DNA from: Bolinopsis microptera | Taxonomy: Eukaryota > Ctenophora > Tentaculata > Lobata > Bolinopsidae | Reading direction: 5' to 3' | Length of the DNA stretch: 64,000 nt | Assembly: GCF_026151205.1 (NCBI RefSeq) | Contig: NC_087078.1 | Location: forward strand, 1,257,675 to 1,321,674 | Part shown: positions 45,774-56,642 of the stretch, in pieces | Position numbering within the stretch: position 1 is the first letter of the stretch | Layout: each line of letters opens with the position of its first letter | Program-made: the position numbers and the translations under genes | The notes under the pieces: generated by a model | The model's input: the letters and a program-made list of their open reading frames with translations, nothing else | The model's database searches: none | What the model was told of the DNA's origin: nothing

Positions 45774-46289
45774 TTTTACCAAAACCCATAATCATGGGTA
45801 GAGTGGACCGCTGTCAGTGTCTCTCTTTCCCAAACAAAAGGAAATGATATTAATTTGATTGACCGTTCTCAAATGCAAAATGATACCGAGAATGAAATCG
45901 GTCGCTCGCTTTTCCCATTCATTCACGGCTTACGAATTGTATAATTAAGTTTCGATTGATTACATCAATCAGATGCTGTAAAAATCTCTTTGGGTTGCGT
46001 TCGGGTCGATACTTAGTATTTCGGGGTAAGGGACAAGGGTGGTAGTTATTACTTATTGAACAAGCTGAAGTTTATTGAATCTTCATTGCCGAGTACAGCT
46101 GCCTTTGGATAGTTCTTCTTAATCTATTACAATTGTAAATGAATGGGAAAAGCGAGCGACCGATTTCATTCTCGGTATCATTTTGCATTTGAGAACGGTC
46201 AATCAAATTAATATCATTTCCTTTTGTTTGGGAAAGAGAGACACTGACAGCGGTCCACTCTACCCATGATTATGGGTTTTGGTAAAATA
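45774..46289. mobile_element. ~515-bp element with long terminal inverted repeats
   Basis: Begins TTTTACCAAAACCCATAATC and ends in its complement. The terminal repeats extend about 150 bases, through the AATGAAATCGGTCGCTCGCT segment. An inverted copy lies at 48902-49412 and a truncated one at 49433-49510. Confidence 0.85.
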
Positions 46290-47311
46290 TCATCTCTTTT
46301 TGATTATAATGTCAGGGTACTTTATAAAGTCGAAATATAAACTGATATCTTCATTAATAAGGAGGAAGTTTCAACAATTTCGAAATTTTTCCTTTAAAAA
46401 CATTTCCTTGTGTTTAGGTAAGCATATCGGTCGATCACTGACTGAATATGCCACTTAATACTCATTCAAGTTGGCATTAAATTCATTTATAATGACATTA
46501 AACTGTCGTGGCAAAGCAGAATTTGTTGGAAATCACGAATGAGCAAAATTCTCACCTTTCGCACGTGCAAACTTTGAGCGGACGTTGCGTGCGCATCCAA
46601 TATTGAATCGCCGTACATTTTTGCATGTAATTGTTTTATATATAGCTTGATAAGCATGCAAAGTTTCAAAGTATTTCAAGGAGAACTGTAATCACAACGG
46701 GACTCTAAAGTTGACAGAAAATGACGAAAACAGCAATTTTCAGTGATTTTAGCAATTTTCTATCAATTTGGGCGTGTCCCCACGTGTGCAACTTTTCGAT
46801 TTTCAACTTTAAAACTAGCCTAATACACAATTTATACCTATAGGAAGCAGAACTGAGCTCCACAACCCAAGGCATGGCCCAACACCAGAGAATACTAAAT
46901 CGCAAAATTGACGTTTTTATAAAATAATTTTTCAAAAAAGCACAAACTTCAATGACGAATATCTTTATGAAGGAGCAAGCTAGAAAAACTTTCCGGTAGA
47001 TTTTCAGAATGCTTGAACAATTATCTAAGATAACAATTTCCTCAGATTTTGAATAAAATACTCCTTAATGGTTTAAAATTAATTTTAAAAGTTAATACTT
47101 TGTCAAAAATCAAGTTTTAAAAACGGTTAACTTGATGACGTCATCAAGGGGTGTTTATGACGTCAAATAATTTTTTTACACAATGTAAACTAAAGTATAA
47201 ACAATTATTTGCAAGACCTGTGGTCGGAAATGGCGGTATCTTTTATACTTTTGAATCTATGGACACTTAAATACAGGCTACAATTGACTAGCAAAGCGTC
47301 TATCCCTGAAT

Positions 47312-47855
47312 ATATCACAGTGCTGGCAAGCACGAGCGGTGTCTTTATTGGGGGTATACTATGTACCCCCTTTACTATTGTACCCCCTTTACTATTATAC
47401 CCCCTTTACTATTATAACCCCTTTGGTACTCGTCGGAAGCCTCTTTCGTGCACGCGAAGCGTGCACTCCGGCCGGAGGCGGCGGCCGAAGGCCGCTGCCT
47501 CCGCAGGAGTTTTTCAGGCATTAAGACTCATCGGAAGTCGTTCAGCAGATTTATTTTTAGTTAAAAACATTCTAATTTGATGTCAAAGATGACAGGAATG
47601 AAAAATAGTTATGTTGAGATTTTTAATAAATTTGCATAAAATACTCGCCAGCACTGTTATACGAAATTCGGTAAAAAACCCAAAATTGCCATATTCAGGT
47701 GCCTTAAAAACCATGTTTAAATTGAGTTAGAGATCTGAAATTTTTCAGGGCGTCTAGACGTTGACCAAATCGACTTCAAAAAAAGTTTCAGGTTTCAGGA
47801 ACATCGGGAAGTGGGTTTTCTAGAACCCCTGTTTTACGACAGATTGTCGTGATAT
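47312..47855 (+). mobile_element. MITE copy C in the palindrome loop
   Basis: Same ends and body as copies A and B. Its insertion at the centre of a palindrome is notable. Confidence 0.88.
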
Positions 47856-48901
47856 CTATCTATATCTTATATATATACATATTCAGGGATAGACGCTTTG
47901 CCAGTCAATTGTAGCCTGTATTTAATTGTCCATAGATTCAAAAGTATAAAAGATACAGCCATTTCCGACCACAGGTCTTGCAAATAATTGTTTATACTTT
48001 AGTTTACATTGTGTAAAAAAATTATTTGACGTCATAAACACCCCTTGATGACGTCATCAAGTTAACCGTTTTTAAAACTTGATTTTTGACAAAGTATTAA
48101 CTTTTAAAATTAATTTTAAACCATTAAGGAGTATTTTATTCAAAATCTGAGGAAATTGTTATCTTAGATAATTGTTCAAGCATTCTGAAAATCTACCGGA
48201 AAGTTTTTCTAGCTTGCTCCTTCATAAAGATATTCGTCATTGAAGTTTGTGCTTTTTTGAAGAATTATTTTATAAAAACGTCAATTTTGCGATTTAGTAT
48301 TCTCTGGTGTTTGGCCATGCCTTGGGTTGTGGAGCTCAGTTCTGCTTCCCATAGGTATAAATTGTGCATTAGGCTAGTTTTAAAGTTGAAAATCGAAAAG
48401 TTGCACACGTTGGGACACGCCCAAATTGATAGAAAATCGCTAAAATCACTGAAAATTGCTGTTTTCGTCATTTTCTGTCAACTTTAGAGTGCCGTTGTGA
48501 TTACAGTTCTTCTTGAAATACTTTATAACTTTGCATGCTTATCCAGCTATATATAAAACAATTACATGCAAAAATTTACGGCGATTCAATATTGGATGCG
48601 CACGCAACGTCTGCTCAAAGTTTGCACGTGCGAAAGATGAGAATTTTACTCATTCGTGATTTCCAACAAATTCTGCTTTGCCACGACAGTTTAATGTCAT
48701 TATATATGAATTTAATGCCAACTTGAATGAGTATTAAGTGGCATATTCAGTCAGTGACCGACCGATATGCTTCCCTAAACACAAGGAAATGTTTTTAAAG
48801 GAAAAATTTCGAAATCGTTGAAACTTCCTCCTTATTAATGAATATATCAGTTTATATTTCGACTTTATAAAGTACCCTGACATTATAATCAAAAAGAGAT
48901 G

Positions 48902-49412
48902 ATATTTTACCAAAACCCATAATCATGGGTAGAGTGGACCGCTGTCAGTGTCTCTCATTCCCAAACAAAAGGAAATGATATTATTTTGATTGACCGTTCT
49001 CAAATGCAAAATGATACCGAGAATGAAATCGGTCGCTCGCTTTTCCCATTCATTTACAATTGTAATAGATTAAGAAGAACTACCAAAAGGCAGCTGTACT
49101 CTGCAATAAAGATTCAATAAACTTCGGCTAATTCAATAAGTAATAACTACCACCCTTACCCCGAAATACTAGGTATCGACCCGAACGCAACCCAAAGAGA
49201 TTTTTACAGCATCTGATTGATGTAATAAATCGAAACTTATTACAATTCGTAAGCCGTGAATGAATGGGAAAAGCGAGCGACCGATTTCATTCTCGGTATC
49301 ATTTTGCATTTGAGAACGGTCAATCAAAATAATGTCATTTCCTTTTGTTTGGGAATGAGAGACACTGACAGCGGTCCACTCTACCCATGATTATGGGTTT
49401 TGGTAAAATATA
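48902..49412. mobile_element. Inverted copy of the ~515-bp element
   Basis: Mirror of 45774-46289 with few differences. Confidence 0.85.
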
Positions 49413-49432
49413 TATATATATATGTATGTATA

Positions 49433-49510
49433 TATTTTACCAAAACCCATAATCATGGGTAGAGTGGACCGCTGTCAGTGTCTCTCTTTCCCAAATAAAA
49501 GGAAAGATTA
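49433..49510. mobile_element. Truncated third copy of the ~515-bp element
   Basis: Only the first 75 or so bases (TTTTACCAAAACCCATAATC onward) remain. Confidence 0.75.
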
Positions 49511-50570
49511 TCAGATTAACTTTATTTTTATATATTTTACCAAGTGTGAAGGATCAACCATACGTTATTGATATTTTTGAAATATTTAATGATACAATGA
49601 TATAATAATAAATGATTGTAATATTTTTATTGAGGCACATGCCACCCCATCGCGGGTTTACTACTATCAGTACCATGCAGCTGTTGTCATAAGTATTTAG
49701 TCTTCATGCAAATCACGTCCTATAATATACGTTCTACAATCACTAAGGGAAGCTAATTCCTAATTCCTATGAAAATGATGATTTTGTGAGTTAGCTTATT
49801 AGGGGGGATTGCACTCACTGCGGTCTGTTTGGACTGTAGAGAGAGTTCATACTTTCATACGACATTGTTATGCGTGTTTTCAAATATGATAGGCGGATTA
49901 ATACTTTAGCATTTCTACTGCGATAGTGAAGTCCCGGCCGTAAGCACGGGTTACACTAGTAATTAAATAATTACAATATTTGTCCCATGGCTCCAAGAAG
50001 TCGGCTCCCACATTAGGTGCACTTAAGAAAACAATGCGAAACCGGAAAATTAATAACAGAACATATCACCCCCGGTGCGTGAGGGCACGTTTTTGCTAGT
50101 AGTTGGCGACGTTACTTTATGGGTATCGAATCTCGCGACTTCAACGAAGTCCTGGGGACAAGTTTTTAATTATTCATAAACTTTTCAGCCCCTATCGTTT
50201 TAAGCATCGTAAGGGCTTTCCCAGAAACTAACTCTCATCATCCTAGGATAATCGTGTGTCGCACTGCACTTGTTTCAGTAAAGAGAGTAGTCGCATTTAC
50301 GCCAGAATGACGAGTACGTTTCCGTCACCTGTGGAAAAAGGAAGTGAGATATAAAAAATCTGAGACAAACCAGGTGGATAAAAGCCTTTCAGGTAGGTGC
50401 TAGTCAAGATTTCATCTCTTTAGACATTAAGATAGCTAAAGATAGATAGGGAGGGAGGGAGGGCGGGAGGGAGGGAGGGAACCTACCTTACCTTGGGTAC
50501 CTTGGGTTCGTTTTGGGCCAGCACGCCCAGGCCAAGACATATTGCGTCTCCACCACCGGTGTCTCTGTTA
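49511..50570. other. Spacer with no gene seen
   Basis: AT-rich, ending in a short GGGA run at 50447-50480. Confidence 0.35.
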
Positions 50571-51182
50571 TCATGTCTTGCTCACAGCCCATTCCAAGAT
50601 TGAATTGCCGTTAGCCCCTGTATATCCAGGGGTAGGAGGGGTGTCGGGGACGGTATGGAGAAAGCGATCAAGTGCTGCCTTGAATTTTGGCAAGGTTGGG
50701 ATAGACTTGATGTCGTGAGGCACAACGTTATACAAAACAGGGGCCACTGAAGGGAAAGAATGGAACCTCATGGTGTTGGTGCGGGAGGGAGGGAGGGAGG
50801 GAGGGAGGGAGGGAGGGAGGGAGGGAGGGAGGGAGGGAGGGAGGGAGGGAGGGAGGGAGGGAGGGAGGGAGGGAGGGAGGGAGGGAGGGAGGGAGGGAGG
50901 GAGGGAGGGAGGGAGGATGGGAGGGAGGGAGGGAGGGAGGGAGGGAGGGAGGGAGGGAGGGAGGGAGGGAGGGAGGGAGGGAGGGAGGGAGGGAGGGAGG
51001 GAGGGAGGGAGGGAGGGAGGGAGGGAGGGAGGGAGGGAGGGAGGGAGGGAGGGAGGGAGGGAGGGAGGGAGGGAGGGAAATAATTGATAGGCAATCTTGA
51101 GGTAAACTGCCAAATTCCCTAATTCTATTGCAAATCTGTTATGAGGGGAGAAAGATTGGTAGTGGGAGAGAATGTGAAACAC
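50571..51182 (-). pseudogene. Non-LTR retroelement C-terminus with embedded GGGA array
   Basis: The minus-strand frame reads MFHILSHYQSFSPHNRFAIE, then about 100 residues of PSLP repeats. It continues with MRFHSFPSVAPVLYNVVPHD, LPKFKAALDRFL and TPPTPGYTGANGNSILEW. The last three match the end of RT proteins of CR1/jockey-like elements as I recall them (a W/L-N-x-LP box, F...L, PGY....NS..DW). The array splits the protein but happens to leave the frame open, because a 4-base repeat is open in all frames. It is surely a dead copy. Confidence 0.65.
50782..51078. repeat. GGGA microsatellite, about 295 bp
   Basis: Almost pure tetranucleotide, one GGAT slip near 50914. Confidence 0.97.
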
Positions 51183-51321
51183 TTTAGTATCTCAAAATGA
51201 TCAGTTAAACCACTTACCACCGACCGATTTAAAAAACCTTAATCATTTGGCTTCGTCAGAGTTTTGATTAAACGGTTCGTAAATTACAAACAGACAGACA
51301 CACAAATTTATTGAGATTATA

Positions 51322-52088
51322 CAGGGTGGGCCAAAAGTCAGTACCCATACGTTGGCCTTTATAGCTGAGTCACTGAGTGCCGAATTTAAATACTTCTTTC
51401 TGGTATGACTTAGTACCACCACTGGTTCGAGGAATTTGTCAACTCGAAAAATATTCGCGTTCATTTTTTTTCAAATGGAGGTTCATTTTCACATTTATTT
51501 GATAGTTAGGATAGTCGGATCAAGCTAAATGTTACTGAATTGTGTTTGGCCATTCGAATTACGTTTGTCCTGAAAGAGTTAGAACTGTAGCTTCTCAGAT
51601 GACCGAGATATGAAGCATAAGAGTTTATTCATTACGTGTGATCAGGTGATTGGTTTACCTAATCACGTGATAATGTGCCCCTGTTAACTACCCCGTTAAA
51701 CATTATGGGAATTGTTAAGGGTGCCCAATTAAGGTGTCGTGTCACGGTGTCACATAATAACCCAGTCAATATTGTTAACGAGATACAGAAAATGCTTGAT
51801 AACTTCGTCATTTCTAATCCGTTTTGCCTCATGTTTTCAGATCATATGCAACATTTGATAATCTACCGTCTCTGAAAAAATTAGGCGTTCAGCATGTTCA
51901 GAGAAAACAATATAGGTGTTTTAATATTGAATGGGCGTGGTCTAAAATATTCGAATTTTCAAATTTTGACGACGGAATCCTCGAACCAGTAAGTACAGTA
52001 TGCCATCTGCAAAGCAACAGCTCTCAAATATAAAACACGGTGGAGCTATTGAGGCCAACGTATGGGTACTGACTTTTGGCCCACCCTG
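51322..52088. mobile_element. Tc1/mariner-type MITE, TA target duplication
   Basis: CAGGGTGGGCCAAAAGTCAG opens both ends as inverted repeats of about 37 bases, and the element is flanked by TA (51320-51321 and 52089-52090). The CAGGGTGGGCCAAAA start is a common mariner terminus. The interior is non-coding apart from chance frames. Confidence 0.88.
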
Positions 52089-52849
52089 TATATATATAGA
52101 TTATAGATCTGATTTATTTATACTATATGCCCAACTATGGTCATATAGTATTTTGTTCATAACTCAGCCAATTTTTATCCAATTTTGATAAAACTTTACA
52201 TTTGTGCTCAGGATATTAGTAGCTTCAAGTAAAGCACCCGGAGTCCGGAGCCCCCTCAAAGCTTCGGTCACAGGCTCTACCTTATCCGCGGACATAATTG
52301 TCACGGACATTATGTTTTGTGGCACGAAGGTCCGTGAATATTAAAGTCTGGTGATTATTTCCATTAATTTTAGTGTGTGTGTCCCTACATATGCGTAGAT
52401 ATGTGTGTAGCCGATTACTATATTATCTTATTGGTATAATACTAGGACAAATATAATCCTCAGTCACATGGTGTTAAGTTATAACACCATGACGACTATG
52501 ACTTTGATTCTTGAGTTCAGAAAAAGAGTAAAACACTTATTAAGAAATCACCAAAAATGTTCACTATTTTTTGGAAATTTTTGGGCAGTCATGAGCGTGA
52601 ATAATTGTGTCCGAGAAAAATTTGGTCGGTGAAAAACTTGTCCGTGACAACTATGTCCGATAAGGTAGTTTATTGGTCAATTGCTATCTCGAAATCAAAA
52701 TTCATACAAACATTGTGAACCCCCTTAAGTTGCGGGTAAGTATATTCTTATTACTAACTACGTAACTGGCTAGTTGCATTTTATCACTTCTACCTACAAG
52801 TAAAATGGTAATATCTGACCAAACGAGTTCACAATCCAAATGATTGCAA
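52089..52849. other. Spacer with no gene seen
   Basis: Unique AT-rich DNA. Confidence 0.35.
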
Positions 52850-52861
52850 AGCTGCATTTAC

Positions 52862-52985
52862 TATTTAATATTGTGGAGCCGGTGTAACCTTCCCCCAGAT
52901 GCTGTCTGGATCGCTTCGCTCCTTCCTTGCAAACCGGAACTCGATGTTCCACTTTCAATCTCCACTCGTTATCATAATAAGATAA
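52862..52985 (-). pseudogene. N-terminal fragment of the duplicated hypothetical gene
   Basis: Matches the first 40 or so codons of the 53648-54286 gene (EIESGTSSSG, QHLGEGYTGSTI) with indels. It is the trailing edge of a tandem unit. Confidence 0.75.
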
Positions 52986-53647
52986 TACTTAACTGGTATT
53001 AATAATATATGTGTAATATAACAAATAAAACCCGTTTACATAAGATTGATAATCACTGTATTTTTAACCTCATGCCGGTTAACAGTAATAGAAATAAAAA
53101 TAAATAAAACTCCTTTAATTTCATCACCTGATTATAATACCGCTAGACTAAATCTGGTATGTTTAAACTGTTGCAATTTTGCCAAATTGTGCAAATTTGC
53201 TAACAAAAGTCCAACTTTTGGAGATAACATGGATTCACTTTAATGAGAATTACAGTGTTCACTACACGATGTTCGACTGACTATGTAAAGAAATAAAAAT
53301 GAAATAAACCAGAACTAGGCAATCAGTACAGCATTTCTCCTTGTATGCTTGAAATTAAACAATTTTACAGAGATCATACATTTATTTTTTATAATTTATT
53401 TGTATTAGAGGGGGACTAGAAATAAGGATGCTTAGTCGAATAATTCAAGTTCATAGCCACATAAAAAAGTTCATAGCCACATAAAAAATAATCTAATACG
53501 CCCTCCCGGTGCGTTTAATTAATATTGCTAATTGAATTCGCAGCGCACAAGGGAATTAGAAGTAGAACCACCCTTCTATGAATCTAAATATTTAAACCAA
53601 GCTCAATGCCACGTTCAAATTGCTTGATAATATCAAGCAATTTCAAC

Positions 53648-54286
53648 TCAATTATATTTCAGTGTCGTTTGGAGGAGCCATGTTTTATGAGTTCCACGGC
53701 TTCTTCCTTCGTGATATTGCAATACTAACAAGTTCAGGGCCTGTAACTTGGACTGTCGTGAGGTAGTGAATAATAAAATGAAGTTATTTCTTTCTAGCTC
53801 AAGGCAGTTCAACATTTCTTTAGTCTTGTCGCCATATTTTCGTTCCTCAACTCTGAAATTATTTTCCGTAACTGGAACCGTAACCAGTACGGTAACCAAG
53901 GTTTTCCGGGTTCTTAGATGTTGGACGAGTACAGTTTCCTGGTCACTGGTGCCTCCTGCAGCTAGCAGGACCCTGGTTTTGGCTTTCGTTTTACAATTTT
54001 CCTCATAATTAAAATTAATTGAAGTGGGAAGACACCCCTCGATTGTATGAAATAACGGAGGCTGATTCAAGATAACAAATTGCACTGCAAAATTGGTTGA
54101 AATATTCCCATGGCTCCTAATTGAAATCATCGATAACAAATTAGAAAACTTAACGGGATGGTTTGCAAGTAATTGCAAAGCTGCATTGACTATTGTGGAG
54201 CCGGTGTAACCTTCCCCCAGATGTTGTCTGGATCGCTTCGACCCTTCCTGCATACCGGAACTCGATGTTCCACTTTCAATCTCCAC
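53648..54286 (-). CDS. Hypothetical 212-residue protein in a tandem duplication
   Basis: A continuous frame from ATG to TAA. It begins MEIESGTSSSG, has a basic patch (GSKRSRQHLGEG), then a STIVNAALQLLANHP helix-like stretch and a hydrophobic FAVQFVILNQPPLF. A short internal repeat (TVLVTVPVTEN) and a C-terminal acidic/basic region (RVEERKYGDKTKEMLNCLEL) follow. I do not recognise the family. Two degraded copies of parts of it lie on either side, in the same orientation. It is unclear whether the internal low-complexity segment is original. It may be the one surviving member, or a transposon-derived frame. Confidence 0.45.
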   Translation of the reverse strand: MEIESGTSSSGMQEGSKRSRQHLGEGYTGSTIVNAALQLLANHPVKFSNLLSMISIRSHGNISTNFAVQFVILNQPPLFHTIEGCLPTSINFNYEENCKTKAKTRVLLAAGGTSDQETVLVQHLRTRKTLVTVLVTVPVTENNFRVEERKYGDKTKEMLNCLELERNNFILLFTTSRQSKLQALNLLVLQYHEGRSRGTHKTWLLQTTLKYN

Positions 54287-54944
54287 TCGTTAACATAATA
54301 CTTAACTGGTATTAATACAATATGTAATCTAACAAATAAAACCCGTTTACTTAAAATTGATAATCACTGTATTTTTTAACCTCGTGCCGGTTAACAGTAA
54401 TAGTAATAGAAATAAAATAAAACTCCTTAAGTTTCATCACCTGATTATAATACCGCTAGACTAAATTTGATATGTTTAAACTCTTGCAATTTTGCCAAAT
54501 TGTGCAAATTTGCTAACAAAAGTCCAACTTTTGGAGATAACATGGATTCATTTTTAATGAGAATTACAGATTGTGATGTTCACTACACGATGTTCGACTG
54601 ACTATGTAAAGAAATAAAGATGAAATAAACCTGAACAAGGCAATATGTGCGGCAATTCTCCTTGTATGCTTGAAATTAAACAATTTTACAGAGATCATAA
54701 ATTCATTTTTCATAATTTATTTATATTAGAGGGGGACTAGAAATAAGGATGGTTAGTCGAATAATTCAAGTTCATAGCCACATAAAAAATGATCTGATAC
54801 GCCCTCCCGGTGCGTTTAATTAATATTGCTAATTGAATTCGCAGTTTACAAGGGAAGTAAAAGTGGAACCACCCTTCTATCTTTCTATGAAGCTTTTTAA
54901 ACCAAGCTCAATGCCACGTTCAAATTGCTTGATAATATTAAGCA

Positions 54945-55857
54945 ATTTCAACTCAATTATATTTCAGTGTCGTTTGGAGGAGCTATTTTTATGAGTTCCA
55001 CGGCTTCTTCCCTCGTGATGTTGCAATACTAACAAGTTCAGGGCCTGTAACTAAATTATTTGAAGAGGATTACGTTCTTGAGACTAGAAATTTTGTTTAC
55101 AATTTATTTCGTGAAAGATTTCCTAAAACTAAAAGTAAGCTATGACTTAGTATCCATAATCTGTGCACACTTCGAAACCATTTCTTTATTTGTGATATGT
55201 TTTTTGTTTGGTTGAATAATTTTCATTTAATTGATTTGGATCTTACACTACTTACTCTAATTTCTAATTTCTAATTTCTAGTTTCTAATTTCTAATTTCT
55301 AATTTCTAATTTCTAATTTCTAATTTCTTATTTCTAATTTCTAATTTCTAATTTCTAATTTCTAATTTCTAATTTCTAATTTCTAATTTCTAATTTCTAA
55401 TTTCTAATTTCTAATTTCTAATTTCTAATTTCTAATTTCTAATTTCTAATTTCTAATTTCTAATTCTAATTTCTAATTTCTAATTTCTAATTTCTAATTT
55501 CTAATTTCTAATTTCTACTCCTAGGATCTGCTAAATGTAGTTATATAAGCCTTATATAGCCCCAATAACTACCCAATAACTAAATTTACTAATCTGGGTT
55601 CTTAGATGTTGGACGAGTACAGTTTCTGGTGCTCCCTGCAGATAGCAGGACCCTGGTTTTGGCTTTCGTTTTACAATTTTCCTCATAATTAAATTAATTG
55701 AAGTGGGAAGACACTCCTCAATTGTATGAAATAACGGAGGCTGATTCCAGATAACAAATTGCACTGCAAAATTGGTTGGAATATTCCCATGGCTCGTAAT
55801 TGAAATCTTCGATAACAAATTAGAAAACTGAACGGGTTTGCAAGGTACACGTACTGC
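54945..55857 (-). pseudogene. Broken second copy of the hypothetical gene
   Basis: 54945-55050 matches the 3' end of the intact copy (from about 53635). 55590-55857 matches its middle (FAVQFVIWNQPPLFHTIEE) with a frameshift. Between them are about 200 bases of new sequence and the 7-bp array at 55258. The N-terminal part is lost. Confidence 0.75.
55258..55516. repeat. 7-bp TTTCTAA array, about 37 copies
   Basis: Nearly pure, with two or three single-base variants. Lies inside the broken gene copy. Confidence 0.97.
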
Positions 55858-56200
55858 ACTTTTAGTGCACAGAGCTACCACACTGACTCACCCACTACCT
55901 AGCAGAGCTTGGTTCGAACTGTGTCCAACAGGCAATATGTATTAGGTCATTTTACTGTCCTACTTTACACCAATATACCGTACCCGGCACCATTCAGCTC
56001 AAACATCGAACCTTGCACTTTTTATATATCTATATTCTATATTATATTTTGAATTATCATTCAAAAATCTCTAAACTTATGTTAGTTAGTCACACACCTG
56101 CATGTTTGTAAAATGTTGTTAAAATGCTGCCTCTAACGTGTTGCCCTCGCACGTAGGGGGTTGTTTATTAAGTCCGACTAAAACTAACGTGCGACTTTCA
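55858..56200. other. Spacer with no gene seen
   Basis: Unique AT-rich DNA. Confidence 0.35.
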
Positions 56201-56201
56201 C

Positions 56202-56299
56202 TTAACGGGTGATACTCGTTAAATATTTGTTCCAAATATTACCGTCGACGAGTCCAACTCCAATTCGGCGCGCGTCCTGGTAGGTTATAAACCTACAAG
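56202..56299 (-). mobile_element. ~98-bp short element, third copy
   Basis: The minus strand reads CTTGTAGGTTTATAACCTAC to ATCACCCGTTAA, the full length of the element at 43798. Confidence 0.85.
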
Positions 56300-56427
56300 A
56301 TTTTCACTACATGGTCAAATAAATTAGTGATTTATAATGTAATATAATCTGTTATCTTAAAAGTATGAAGAGTACACACTCAAATATCACGACATACATT
56401 AAAATAAAATTATTAACGCGCACCACC

Positions 56428-56475
56428 TAATAATTATGTTCGTTCATTTAATTTAAATGAACGAACATAATTATT
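56428..56475. repeat. Perfect 24-bp-arm palindrome
   Basis: TAATAATTATGTTCGTTCAT and four more bases are followed at once by the exact complement. Confidence 0.9.
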
Positions 56476-56642
56476 AACAAACATTAAAATGAACGCTCGA
56501 AGGCATTCAAAACCATCAAAAATTCAAATTTTTTTTATTTTTTTTACGTTTTCAACATTTTAGCAGATAATTTGTAAATTAATTTTTTCCCTACTCTTGC
56601 CGAAGGCAAAAAGATCGTAGGGAATAAGTAATCGGGTTTGTA

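Larger units (their letters stand above)
45774..49410. repeat. 3.6-kb palindrome, arms about 1.5 kb
   Basis: 45774-47310 is the near-exact reverse complement of about 47880-49410. The loop is copy C of the MITE. The outer 515 bases of each arm are themselves a smaller inverted-repeat element (next entries), so inversion is nested. Confidence 0.92.
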
